Shown here: in pieces, positions 10,660-23,084 of the stretch | Layout of the letters: each line of letters begins with the position of its first letter | How positions within the stretch are numbered: position 1 is the first letter of the stretch | Source of the DNA: Neobacillus mesonae | Lineage (GTDB): Bacteria > Bacillota > Bacilli > Bacillales > Cytobacillaceae | DNA: 64,000 nt | Reading direction: 5' to 3' | NCBI RefSeq assembly: GCF_023715155.1 | Contig: NZ_JAMBNQ010000002.1 | Location: forward strand, 186,001 to 250,000 | Position numbers and translations under genes: made by a program | The notes under the pieces: model-generated | The model's database searches: none | What the model saw: the letters and a program-made list of their open reading frames with translations, nothing else | Told to the model about the DNA's origin: nothing

Positions 10660-11190
10660 GTGTTAATAAACAGTTTTGTACTGGGTACTGCGGCTGAGAG
10701 CGGTTCCCATGTTAACTTTGGAGATGTTTTCTTCCAGCTGATTGTGTTTATTATCTTAATGGCGCTGCTTAAAAAGTTTGCTTGGGGACCATTAATGGGC
10801 ATCATGAAGCAGCGTGAAGATCATATATCAAATGAAATTAACGGGGCTGAACAGAGCCATTTAGAAGCAAAAAAACTTTTAGAAGAACAAAGAAACCTTT
10901 TAAAAGAAGCGCGTACCGAAGCACAAGCCTTGATTGAAAGTGCGAAAAAACAAGGTGATATCCAGCGTGATGAAATTATTGCTGCTGCAAGAGCAGAGGC
11001 TGAACGTGTGAAAGAAACAGCCAAACTTGAAATTGACCAGCAAAAAGAAAAGGCGGTTGCCGCTATCCGTGAGCAGGTGGCTTCATTATCCGTTCTTATT
11101 GCTTCTAAAGTTATTGAGAAAGAATTGTCTCAAGCAGATCAAGATCAGCTGATTGATCAATATATTAAAGAGGCAGGAGAAGAGCGATGA
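10660..11190 (+). CDS. atpF: ATP synthase subunit b (Fo stator)
   Basis: A 176-aa peripheral stalk subunit. One N-terminal helix ([20 protein letters not shown]) is followed by a long charged coiled coil that reaches F1. The start is GTG 10660, supported by GAAAGGAG at 10643-10650. The stop overlaps the atpH start by ATGA, implying translational coupling. Confidence 0.95.
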   Translation: MLINSFVLGTAAESGSHVNFGDVFFQLIVFIILMALLKKFAWGPLMGIMKQREDHISNEINGAEQSHLEAKKLLEEQRNLLKEARTEAQALIESAKKQGDIQRDEIIAAARAEAERVKETAKLEIDQQKEKAVAAIREQVASLSVLIASKVIEKELSQADQDQLIDQYIKEAGEER

Positions 11191-11726
11191 GTAATTCACT
11201 AGTAGCAAAGCGCTACGCTTCAGCTCTTTTTCAAATTGCAAAAGAACAGCAAATCATTGACTCTGTTGAAGAGGAACTTCGGGTTGTGAAGGAAGTTTTA
11301 GAAACGACAACTGGTCTAAAAGATGTTCTTCACTCTTCAAAGTTAACGATTGAACAGAAAAAAATGATTTTAAAAAATGCATTTTCAAATAAGATAAACC
11401 CAAATGTTTTGAATTTGTTACTGCTTTTAATTGACCGGCACCGTGAAGGTGAAATCAATGATGTCGTTGATCAATTCACCGTGCTTGCAAATGATGAAAT
11501 GGGAGTTGCGAAAGCAAAAGTATATACGATCCGTCCGCTTTCGGACAAGGAACGGGATGCTATTTCTGCTGCATTTGCTGCTAAAGCAGGCAAGAAATCA
11601 CTTCAAATTGAAAATATCGTAGATACCGATCTGCTTGGAGGCGTTTTGCTCCGCATTGGTAATCGTATATATGATGGAAGCTTGATTGGCAAGCTGAATC
11701 GTCTGGAAAGTAAATTGTTAGGCTAA
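11187..11726 (+). CDS. atpH: ATP synthase subunit delta (F1)
   Basis: A 179-aa subunit linking the b-dimer to the alpha3beta3 head. The N-terminal helical bundle begins [18 protein letters not shown], and the C-terminal [16 protein letters not shown] motif is diagnostic. Its start overlaps atpF by 4 nt, and atpA follows 24 nt later. Confidence 0.95.
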   Translation: MSNSLVAKRYASALFQIAKEQQIIDSVEEELRVVKEVLETTTGLKDVLHSSKLTIEQKKMILKNAFSNKINPNVLNLLLLLIDRHREGEINDVVDQFTVLANDEMGVAKAKVYTIRPLSDKERDAISAAFAAKAGKKSLQIENIVDTDLLGGVLLRIGNRIYDGSLIGKLNRLESKLLG

Positions 11727-11735
11727 GATTTGTAG

Positions 11736-13262
<1,527 letters not shown>

Positions 13263-13280
13263 GGTCGGATATTTAACGGC

Positions 13281-13313
13281 GGCGATGGTGCAGGGCTGAC
13301 CCTAGCCATCGCC
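13281..13313 (+). other. Intercistronic hairpin between atpA and atpG
   Basis: GGCGATGG and CCATCGCC arms enclose a 17-nt loop that can itself fold. No T run follows, so it is more likely an mRNA stability or processing element than a terminator. Confidence 0.5.
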
Positions 13314-13316
13314 TGA

Positions 13317-14207
<891 letters not shown>

Positions 14208-14225
14208 TAATATCATTTCTGGTGA

Positions 14226-14258
14226 AGGCGCCGTTTTGGTGCCTGAGGCCATTTTTTA
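14226..14258 (+). other. Hairpin with T run between atpG and atpD
   Basis: AGGCGCC and GGTGCCT arms (one G-U pair) are followed after GAGGCCA by six T residues. It may act as a weak attenuator or stability element inside the operon. Confidence 0.4.
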
Positions 14259-14294
14259 ATAAGTTCGGTTATTTTTTAGCAAAGAGTATGTTAG

Positions 14295-15728
<1,434 letters not shown>

Positions 15729-15746
15729 TCCAGCCGGGGAGGGTAA

Positions 15747-16157
<411 letters not shown>

Positions 16158-16177
16158 ATTAAATGATTTAAAAATGT

Positions 16178-16224
16178 AAGGCCCCTCTGGACGGCATTTG
16201 GCACCGCCTCAGAGGGGCCTTTTA
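16178..16224 (+). terminator. Terminator of the atp operon
   Basis: A GGCCCCTCT/AGAGGGGCC stem is followed by TTTT; the 22-nt loop contains further GC pairs. Confidence 0.88.
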
Positions 16225-16293
16225 CTATGATGTCGGCTTTTTAAGATTCCATTTGGTGCCTAAGAACAAGTCGCAATGGAACAAGGGTGAAGC

Positions 16294-16552
16294 TGTCTTT
16301 AAAAAGGCGTCTTTAAGATAGAATGTGGTTGGAAGAGTGAGAACCAATCTTTAAAAAGGGGTCTTAAAGACAGAAAGCGGTTGGAAGTGCTAGAACGTGT
16401 CTTTAATAAGGTGTCTTAAAGACAAAAAGTGGTTGAAACGGCAAGAATTTGTATTTAATAATGTCTATAAAGGGCAAAAAGAAGTTAAAAAGTCTAAACT
16501 TGTCTTTAATCAATGCGGTTATAAAGAGAAACCTATACATAAAAGAAAAGAA
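16294..16552. repeat. Degenerate 52-bp tandem array, family C
   Basis: Units anchored on TGTCTTTAA start at 16294, 16346, 16398, 16450 and 16501 (steps 52, 52, 52, 51). The consensus resembles TGTCTTTAAWAAGGNGTCTT followed by AAAGACAGAAAGNGGTTGGA and AGNGNNAGAAC, decaying towards the nuo promoter. Each unit holds a GTCTTaaaGAC dyad. The same core builds the array at 63,220. The rest of 16,225-17,023 is AT-rich and shows no gene. Confidence 0.8.
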
Positions 16553-16938
16553 TTTTTTAAAATTACATAAAGGATAGATTGACTGTTTGAAAACCTTTTT
16601 TATGACAGCAGTTTTACTAACTTCAATTGCTGGTTAAGATGTACTAGTTTTATTAATTTCCGAATGAAAATAAACCTTTAGAATATGATGTTAGAGGAAA
16701 CCGTTTATGACGCCATTATAATAGAAGTAAAGTGGTTGGTTTTTAAATTTTAAAAAGAATTCGGCAAGTTTGTAAAAGTTGATAAACCTCACTGACAGGG
16801 AGTGACTTTTGTTGTTTAATAGGTGTTGTTGTCGAATTTGAATATAGCATTTTAAGCTTTTGATGAGCTCGTTTTCAATGCAAAAAATCCAAATATTCCA
16901 CGGCTGGCAGAATTTGAATTTTTATACAATAAGGCTTG

Positions 16939-16967
16939 TCGACATGGGTATATTTCAATGCTATAAT
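16939..16967 (+). promoter_or_regulatory. Sigma-A promoter of the nuo operon
   Basis: TCGACA (16939-16944), a 17-bp spacer and a perfect TATAAT (16962-16967) with an extended TGC just before it. It lies 57 bp before nuoA. Confidence 0.75.
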
Positions 16968-17023
16968 GAATTCGGTTACAATATTCGTAAGTATGAAAAT
17001 ATTCAACATTGGAGGGGATAGAC

Positions 17024-17398
17024 ATGGAACTTTTAAATGTATATCAGAATAATTATCTGATAGTTTTTGTGTTCCTATGTCTCGGGATTTTGCTGCCAGT
17101 GGTAGCGTTGACTTTGGGTAAGCTTCTGCGCCCGTATAAGCCGAGTGCAGAGAAGTATACCACATATGAGAGCGGAATTGATCCGGTTCACGATTCTCGT
17201 GTACAGTTCAATGTCCGCTATTATATTTTTGCCCTGATGTTTGTTATTTTTGATGTGGAGACAGTGTTTTTATATCCATGGGCAGTTGCTTATGATAGAC
17301 TGGGGATTTTTGCATTGATTGAAATGACGCTGTTTGTCATCATGCTATTAATCGGCCTGGTATATGCTTGGAAAAAGAAGGTGCTGAGATGGATTTAA
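17024..17398 (+). CDS. nuoA: NADH-quinone oxidoreductase-type subunit A
   Basis: A 124-aa membrane subunit of complex I with three helices. It carries the conserved [20 protein letters not shown] loop and the [11 protein letters not shown] motif with its acidic residues. The start is ATG 17024 with GGAGGGG at 17011-17017. The end overlaps nuoB by 10 nt. First gene of an 11-gene nuo operon. Confidence 0.96.
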   Translation: MELLNVYQNNYLIVFVFLCLGILLPVVALTLGKLLRPYKPSAEKYTTYESGIDPVHDSRVQFNVRYYIFALMFVIFDVETVFLYPWAVAYDRLGIFALIEMTLFVIMLLIGLVYAWKKKVLRWI

Positions 17399-17901
17399 AA
17401 GTAAACGGCATTACAGATTTGGATTTAAAAGAAGTCGAAAGAAATGTATTTATGACTACGCTGGAGCAAGTGAAGGGCTGGGCGCGAAGCAGTTCCCTCT
17501 ACCCTGTAACATTTGGTCTGGCTTGTTGTGCGATTGAAATGATGGGTGTTGGTGCAGCCCACTATGACCTAGACCGATTCGGGTCCTTCTTCCGTCCATC
17601 ACCAAGACAGTCGGACTGCATGATTGTATCGGGTACCGTCACGAAAAAAATGGCACCGATTTTACGCCGTCTTTACGATCAGATGCCTGAACCAAAATGG
17701 GTCATCGCTATGGGTTCCTGTGCAACTGCAGGCGGTCCTTATATTAAATCGTACTCTGTTGTAAAAGGTGTGGACCAAGTCGTCCCTGTTGATGTATACA
17801 TTCCGGGCTGCCCTCCAAACCCAGCAGCATTAATTTATGGAATTAATAAATTGAAAGAAAAGATTAAATATGAAGCGAAGACTGGGAAGAAGGTGATCTA
17901 G
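17389..17901 (+). CDS. nuoB: NADH-quinone oxidoreductase-type subunit B
   Basis: A 170-aa peripheral subunit carrying cluster N2, the last Fe-S centre before quinone. Ligand cysteines are visible in [11 protein letters not shown], in GSCATAGG and in [10 protein letters not shown] 17389 lies inside the nuoA end with GAAGGTG upstream; the longer frame from 17368 is only nuoA overlap. Confidence 0.95.
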   Translation: MDLKVNGITDLDLKEVERNVFMTTLEQVKGWARSSSLYPVTFGLACCAIEMMGVGAAHYDLDRFGSFFRPSPRQSDCMIVSGTVTKKMAPILRRLYDQMPEPKWVIAMGSCATAGGPYIKSYSVVKGVDQVVPVDVYIPGCPPNPAALIYGINKLKEKIKYEAKTGKKVI

Positions 17902-17904
17902 TCG

Positions 17905-19398
17905 ATGAGCGGAGAAAAGGATCTCGAGCAATTAAAGCGGGAGGCTGCTGAAAAGGCGAAAGCGGCAGCACTGGCGAAGCGCCAGGCTAAGGCCGCAGCT
18001 GAAGCAGGACAGAAGTCATCTGAGGAAAAAACGGTAACATCTGAACAACCGCCGGCTGAGCCTGAAAAAGCAGCATCGGCTGGGGATGCCGATGATCTTG
18101 CAAAGAAAAAAGCCGCAGCGGCAGCAAAGGCAAAAGCGGCGGCATTAGCAAAAAAGAAACGCGAAGGTATAGAGGATGAGGAACCGGCGGCGGAAACGAG
18201 TGCCGGGGAAGCCGATGACTTGGCGAAAAAGAAAGCGGCAGCGGCAGCAAAGGCAAAAGCGGCGGCATTAGCAAAAAAGAAACGCGAAGGCATAGAGGAT
18301 GAGGAACCGGCGGCGGAAACGAGTGCCGGAGAATCGGATGACTTGGCGAAGAAGAAAGCGGCAGCGGCAGCAAAGGCAAAAGCGGCGGCATTAGCAAAAA
18401 AGAAACGCGAAGGTATAGAGGATGAGGAACCGGCGGCGGAAACGAGTGCCGGGGAAGCCGATGACTTGGCGAAAAAGAAAGCGGCAGCGGCAGCAAAGGC
18501 AAAAGCGGCGGCATTAGCGAAAAAGAAACGCGAAGGCATAGAGGATGAGGAACCGGCGGCGGAAACGAGTGCCGGAGAATCGGATGACTTGGCAAAGAAA
18601 AAGGCCGCAGCAGTAGCAAAGGCAAAGGCAGCCGCGGCAGCGAAGCGTAAAGCAATGGAGCAAGCAAGCGCTGATGGGGCCCCTGCAGATGCGGACGCAA
18701 AGGCGAAAGCAGCCGCAGCAGCCAAAGCGAAAGCAGCGGCGGCCGCAAAGGCAAAGGCAGCTGCAGGCGGGGATGCTTCAGCTGGTGATGATGAAAAGGC
18801 GAAAGCCATTGCAGCCGCAAAGGCAAAGGCGAAAGCGGCCGCAGCCGCAAAAGCAAAAGCCGCGGCAGCAGCAAAAGGCGGAGCAGCAGCGGATACAGAT
18901 GAAGCGGATGCAAAACCATCACCAAACCAGCCATACTTAGACAAGTATGTGAAGGTTATTGAAGAAAATATGGGATCAAATATTTTAGAAGACTTTTATA
19001 TCAATAAACTCTCAAAAGACGTCCCAACATTAGTTGTGAAAAGAGAATCCTATTTCAAACTGGCACAATTTCTTAAGTTTAATGAGCTCTTAGGGTTTGA
19101 TTATCTGTCAGAGCTGCACGGGACTGATTATGAAACATACATGGAAGTATATGTTCACTTATACTCATACAAAAACCGCCAATCCGTCGCAGTGAAAGTG
19201 AAGCTTGACCGGGATGAACCGGTTATTGAATCGGTACAGCCGATTTGGGCGGGCGCAGAATGGCCTGAATGTGAAGCCTATGATTTATTAGGCATCAAGT
19301 TCACCGGGCATCCGAATTTGCGCAGGATTTTCCTTGGAGAGGAATGGATTGGCTATCCACTGAGAAAAGACTATGAGCCGTATGATGTGGAGGTGTAG
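17905..19398 (+). CDS. nuoC: NADH-quinone oxidoreductase-type subunit C with a long Ala/Lys repeat extension
   Basis: A 497-aa protein. Residues about 340-497 form an ordinary NuoC domain (LHGTDYETYMEVYVHLYSY, then EAYDLLGIKFTGHPNLRRIF and PLRKDYEPYDVEV). Residues 1-335 are a low-complexity Ala/Lys/Glu region. It includes a 41-aa (123-bp) tandem unit starting at 18088, 18211, 18334, 18457 and 18580 (the last partial), with DDLAKKKAAAAAKAKAAALA then KKKREGIEDEEPAAETSAGE. The unit is likely helical and highly charged. Bacillus NuoC proteins often have shorter charged N-terminal extensions, so this is an expansion and not a fusion to a known domain. Opposite-strand frames here are shadows. Confidence 0.93.
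   Translation: MSGEKDLEQLKREAAEKAKAAALAKRQAKAAAEAGQKSSEEKTVTSEQPPAEPEKAASAGDADDLAKKKAAAAAKAKAAALAKKKREGIEDEEPAAETSAGEADDLAKKKAAAAAKAKAAALAKKKREGIEDEEPAAETSAGESDDLAKKKAAAAAKAKAAALAKKKREGIEDEEPAAETSAGEADDLAKKKAAAAAKAKAAALAKKKREGIEDEEPAAETSAGESDDLAKKKAAAVAKAKAAAAAKRKAMEQASADGAPADADAKAKAAAAAKAKAAAAAKAKAAAGGDASAGDDEKAKAIAAAKAKAKAAAAAKAKAAAAAKGGAAADTDEADAKPSPNQPYLDKYVKVIEENMGSNILEDFYINKLSKDVPTLVVKRESYFKLAQFLKFNELLGFDYLSELHGTDYETYMEVYVHLYSYKNRQSVAVKVKLDRDEPVIESVQPIWAGAEWPECEAYDLLGIKFTGHPNLRRIFLGEEWIGYPLRKDYEPYDVEV
18088..18640 (+). repeat. 123-bp in-frame tandem repeat inside nuoC
   Basis: Four full copies and one partial copy are nearly identical at DNA level, with synonymous changes and GEA/GES alternation. 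Identity this high points to recent expansion or homogenisation. Confidence 0.93.
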
Positions 19399-19401
19399 CC
19401 A

Positions 19402-20502
19402 ATGATTAGAACAGAAGAAATGGTCCTGAACGTAGGCCCGCAGCACCCAAGTACACACGGAGTATTCCGGCTGGTGGTACACCTTGACGGGGAGCTAATC
19501 ACCGAAGCAGAGCCTGTGATTGGGTACCTGCACCGAGGAACGGAAAAAATTGCAGAAGACCTGCAATACACTCAAATTATTCCCTATACGGACCGGATGG
19601 ACTACTTATCATCGATGACCAATAACTATGTGCTTTGCCATGCGGTGGAAACGATGATGGGGATTCAAGTGCCGGAGAGGGCAGAATACCTAAGAATTAT
19701 CGCAATGGAATTAAACCGTATTGCCAGCCACCTTGTTTGGTGGGGCACCTATTTGCTTGACCTTGGGGCAACAAGCCCATTCATCTATATGTTCCGTGAA
19801 CGGGAAATGATTATTAACATGCTGAATGAACTCTCGGGCGGACGCTTAACCTTCAACTATATGCGTGTTGGCGGTGTGAAGTGGGATGCGCCGGAGGGAT
19901 GGATTGAAAAAGTAAAAGAGTTTATTCCTTATATGAGGGAACAGGTAAAAGGTTATCATGCACTGGTAACCGGAAATGAAATTTTCGTCAATCGTGTAAC
20001 AGGAATCGGTAAGTATACAAAAGAAGATGCATTTAACTATTCTCTTAGCGGGGCAAATCTCCGCTGTACCGGCGTGAAGTGGGATCTCCGTAAAGATGAA
20101 CCGTACTCCATCTATGATCGTTTCGATTTCAATGTGATTACAGAGGAGGGCGGTGATGCTTTAGCACGCTACCATGTCCGTACAAAGGAAATTGAAGAAT
20201 CATTGAAAATTTTAGAGCAGGCCTGTGAACAATTCCCTGAAGAGGGCCCGATTTTAGCAAAAGTGCCAAAGATTATTAAAGCACCAAAAGGGGAAGCATT
20301 TGTCAGAATTGAGTCGCCAAGGGGAGAAATTGGCTGCTATATTTCCAGTGATGGAAAAAAAGAACCGTACCGCTTAAAATTTAGAAGACCATCATTCTAT
20401 AATCTGCAAATTCTCCCTAAACTGTTAAAAGGGGAAAACATTGCAAACATGATTGCTATTTTAGGAGCTATTGATATTGTACTTGGAGAGGTGGACGGCT
20501 AA
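19402..20502 (+). CDS. nuoD: NADH-quinone oxidoreductase-type subunit D
   Basis: A 366-aa peripheral subunit that forms the quinone site with NuoB. It shows the NVGPQHPSTHGVFRL opening with the quinone-site His, GYLHRGTEKIAE, and a C-terminal LGAIDIVLGEVDG. ATG 19402 follows the nuoC stop by 3 nt. The stop shares one base with nuoH (TAATG). Confidence 0.96.
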   Translation: MIRTEEMVLNVGPQHPSTHGVFRLVVHLDGELITEAEPVIGYLHRGTEKIAEDLQYTQIIPYTDRMDYLSSMTNNYVLCHAVETMMGIQVPERAEYLRIIAMELNRIASHLVWWGTYLLDLGATSPFIYMFREREMIINMLNELSGGRLTFNYMRVGGVKWDAPEGWIEKVKEFIPYMREQVKGYHALVTGNEIFVNRVTGIGKYTKEDAFNYSLSGANLRCTGVKWDLRKDEPYSIYDRFDFNVITEEGGDALARYHVRTKEIEESLKILEQACEQFPEEGPILAKVPKIIKAPKGEAFVRIESPRGEIGCYISSDGKKEPYRLKFRRPSFYNLQILPKLLKGENIANMIAILGAIDIVLGEVDG

Positions 20503-21506
20503 TGGTTGAAAATATGCTTAAGTCTAGTCCCGGCCTGTACAACTTTGCCATCTTCTTTCTGTTTGGCGTCATTTTATTGTTCATTGTACTAGGCTTTGTA
20601 ACCTACTCTATTTTGGCGGAACGGAAGGTTATGGGTTATATGCAAAACCGGCACGGTCCTAACCAAGTCGGCGGCCGTTTTGGTCTCCTGCAAACAGTTG
20701 CAGACGTTTTGAAGCTTTTATTAAAAGAAGATATTATTCCTAAAGTATCAGATAAACCATTGTTTATCATTGCACCGGTAATTGCGTTTGCTCCATCCTT
20801 TATGGTGCTGGCAACGATTCCGTTTACGGATAAGTTCCAATTTGCCGACCTGAATGTAGGACTTCTGTATTATGTGGCGGTTTCCGGAATGACTGTATTC
20901 GGCGTACTGCTTGGCGGGTGGGCCTCAAACAACAAATACTCTCTGTTAGGGGGGGCACGGGCAACAGCACAAATGATTTCGTATGAAATTCCGCTGGTTA
21001 TGTCAGTTTTAGGTGTCATTTTACTATCAGGCAGTTTGAACTTAAATGATATCGTGCATGCCCAACAGCATGGCTGGTTTATTTTACTACAGCCAATCGG
21101 ATTTCTAATTTTTTTGACCGCTTCCGTTGCGGAATTAAGCCGGACACCTTTTGACCTGCCGGAATCAGAATCAGAACTGGTTGCTGGATATCATGTTGAA
21201 TATTCAGGTTTCCGCTGGGCATTCTTTATGCTAGCGGAGTATGTCTATTTATTTGCCATGACGGCATTGGTTACAATACTATTTTTTGGAGGATGGCTTG
21301 CACCATTCAGTTTCCTCAGCTTTATCCCGGCATCTGTCTGGTTCGCACTTAAATTCTGTGCTGTCCTGTTCGTTTACCTATGGTTCCGAAGCACCTTCCC
21401 GCGGATGCGTGCCGACAAACTGATGGAATTCGCCTGGAAAGTGCTTATGCCAATCGCACTTGCAAATATTTTCTTAACGGCATTGATTAAGTCATTATTT
21501 TTTTAA
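20502..21506 (+). CDS. nuoH: NADH-quinone oxidoreductase-type subunit H
   Basis: A 334-aa membrane subunit with about eight helices that links the quinone cavity to the proton pumps. It carries AERKVMGYMQNRHGPNQVG and ELSRTPFDLPESESELVAG, both hallmark loops. The ATG overlaps the nuoD stop. A repeat array follows before nuoI. Confidence 0.96.
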   Translation: MVENMLKSSPGLYNFAIFFLFGVILLFIVLGFVTYSILAERKVMGYMQNRHGPNQVGGRFGLLQTVADVLKLLLKEDIIPKVSDKPLFIIAPVIAFAPSFMVLATIPFTDKFQFADLNVGLLYYVAVSGMTVFGVLLGGWASNNKYSLLGGARATAQMISYEIPLVMSVLGVILLSGSLNLNDIVHAQQHGWFILLQPIGFLIFLTASVAELSRTPFDLPESESELVAGYHVEYSGFRWAFFMLAEYVYLFAMTALVTILFFGGWLAPFSFLSFIPASVWFALKFCAVLFVYLWFRSTFPRMRADKLMEFAWKVLMPIALANIFLTALIKSLFF

Positions 21507-21507
21507 A

Positions 21508-21648
21508 CCGCTAATTGGGAGCTGTTATCCGCTAATTGGAAAGAGTTAAGCGCTGATAAAGAAGGCTTATCCGCCAATTGAAGTGTTAAGCGCTAATAAA
21601 AATGGCTTAACCGCTAATTGGCCTCTGGCAACCGCCAATTGATTTTAA
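21508..21648. repeat. Short-period (about 21 bp) array between nuoH and nuoI, family F
   Basis: Seven units on a CCGCTAATTGG/GCGCTAATAAA core begin at 21508, 21529, 21550, 21571, 21590, 21611 and 21632 (steps 21, 21, 21, 19, 21, 21). CCGCTAATTGG-like and GCGCTRATAAA-like versions occur in a mixed order. The array lies inside a transcribed operon, so it is present in the nuo mRNA. Confidence 0.8.
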
Positions 21649-21686
21649 AAAAAGCGATAAATTGATTATTTAAAGGGGTGAACAAC

Positions 21687-22112
21687 GTGCTTGGTACTGG
21701 ATTAGCAAAAGGCTTGAAGTATACCCTAAAACAGTTAACGCGTGAAAAGGTGACATATGATTATCCAAATGAACCGCTGCCGCTTCCGGACCGGTTCCGC
21801 GGGATTCAGAAGTTCTACCCGGAAAAATGTATTGTCTGTAACCAGTGTGCCAATATATGTCCGACAGACTGCATTCAATTAACCGGTAAGAAGCATCCGG
21901 ATCCAAAGAAAAAAGGGAAAATCATTGATACGTATGATATTAACTTTGAAATCTGCATCCTTTGCGACTTATGTACTGAGGTATGTCCAACCGAGGCCAT
22001 TATCATGACGAACAACTTTGAGCTTGCTGAATACAGCCGTGATATGTTATTTAAAAACTTGGAATGGCTTGATGAAAACGATGAAAATATACGGCAGGTG
22101 AACAAACCATGA
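21687..22112 (+). CDS. nuoI: NADH-quinone oxidoreductase-type subunit I
   Basis: A 141-aa 2[4Fe-4S] protein carrying clusters N6a and N6b. Two ferredoxin motifs are seen, CIVCNQCANICPTDC and CILCDLCTEVCP. The start is taken as GTG 21687, because AAAGGGGTG (21672-21680) gives 6-nt spacing, whereas the in-frame GTG 21678 is part of that ribosome site. It overlaps nuoJ by ATGA. Confidence 0.94.
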   Translation: MLGTGLAKGLKYTLKQLTREKVTYDYPNEPLPLPDRFRGIQKFYPEKCIVCNQCANICPTDCIQLTGKKHPDPKKKGKIIDTYDINFEICILCDLCTEVCPTEAIIMTNNFELAEYSRDMLFKNLEWLDENDENIRQVNKP

Positions 22113-22627
22113 CCTTTACAGGTGAATTTATCGCATTCATGGCCCTCGCACTTGTGGCGATCATCGGAGGCGTGCTTTTATTGAACCTGAATAAAGTCGT
22201 ACATATGGTCGTGGCCCTTATTTTCACCTTCGTCAGCATTGCCGGAATCTATATTCTCTTGTCAGCGGAGTTCGTGGCTGCTGTGCAGGTGCTCATCTAT
22301 TCTGGTGCCATCACTATCATCATGTTGTTTGGCATTATGTTAACGAAGCCATATGACGATAGTGAAGCGAAAACAGGAAAATGGAGAAAGATTCTCGTGT
22401 TTCTAGGGGTTGTCGGGTTTGCGATTGCTGTGTATCTTGGAATTTACAATTTCGATATCAAGCAGCAGCCATCAACCTTGCATGAAGACAATACGATGCA
22501 AATTGGAAAGGCCTTGTACACGCAATACATTATTCCATTTGAGTTCGTATCTGTGTTACTTTTAGCAGCCTTAATCGGGGCGATTATTTTAGCAAAACGA
22601 GAGGATAAGGAGGCGGATAAGGAATGA
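22109..22627 (+). CDS. nuoJ: NADH-quinone oxidoreductase-type subunit J
   Basis: A 172-aa membrane subunit with five helices. The [20 protein letters not shown] helix with its pi-bulge region is characteristic. It is coupled by 4-nt overlaps to nuoI and nuoK. Confidence 0.93.
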   Translation: MTFTGEFIAFMALALVAIIGGVLLLNLNKVVHMVVALIFTFVSIAGIYILLSAEFVAAVQVLIYSGAITIIMLFGIMLTKPYDDSEAKTGKWRKILVFLGVVGFAIAVYLGIYNFDIKQQPSTLHEDNTMQIGKALYTQYIIPFEFVSVLLLAALIGAIILAKREDKEADKE

Positions 22628-22938
22628 GTCAGGTCCCCGCTTCAGCCTTTTTGGCACTGGCACTCATTTTATTCTGCATTGGTCTGTATGGTGCCCTTAC
22701 AAAAAGAAATACAGTAATTGTGTTAATTTCAATTGAGTTGATGCTCAATGCCGTGAATATCAATCTTGTAACCTTTAGTAAATACGGCTTGTACCCATCA
22801 ATTAACGGACAGGTATTTGCTCTCTTCGCCATGGCCGTCGCTGCTGCTGAGGCTGCTGTCGGACTCGCAATCCTAATGGCGCTGTACCGCAATAAGAAAA
22901 CCGTCCACATTGACGAAATGAACGAAATGAAAAACTAG
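22624..22938 (+). CDS. nuoK: NADH-quinone oxidoreductase-type subunit K
   Basis: A 104-aa MrpC-like subunit with three helices. The buried glutamates are in [13 protein letters not shown] and [12 protein letters not shown]. The start overlaps nuoJ by ATGA. A 146-nt gap with GGTGTC-type dyads follows before nuoL. Confidence 0.95.
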   Translation: MSQVPASAFLALALILFCIGLYGALTKRNTVIVLISIELMLNAVNINLVTFSKYGLYPSINGQVFALFAMAVAAAEAAVGLAILMALYRNKKTVHIDEMNEMKN

Positions 22939-22947
22939 AAAACCTTT

Positions 22948-23062
22948 ACGGTGTCAGAAACCCGGCTGCAAGTCCGGTGAAATAAAAAGTTAGTTTTTAC
23001 CAAACTGTCCGCCTCAGATGGACAAATTGGGAGATTTGTTCACGATTGGTGTCTGACACCCA
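22948..23062. other. nuoK-nuoL spacer with GGTGTC dyads
   Basis: GGTGTCTGACACC at 23049-23061 is a near-perfect palindrome, and a half copy GGTGTCAGAAACC starts at 22950. Short dyads of this type recur between genes in many Bacillaceae, so this may be a dispersed small repeat. No gene is seen. Confidence 0.4.
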
Positions 23063-23084
23063 TTTGAAAAGGGGATTTGATAAG

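Noticed and set aside
17898..18944. Long minus-strand frames opposite nuoC
   Set aside because: Mirror image of the Ala/Lys codon bias; nuoC itself is in operon frame with a conserved C-terminal domain.
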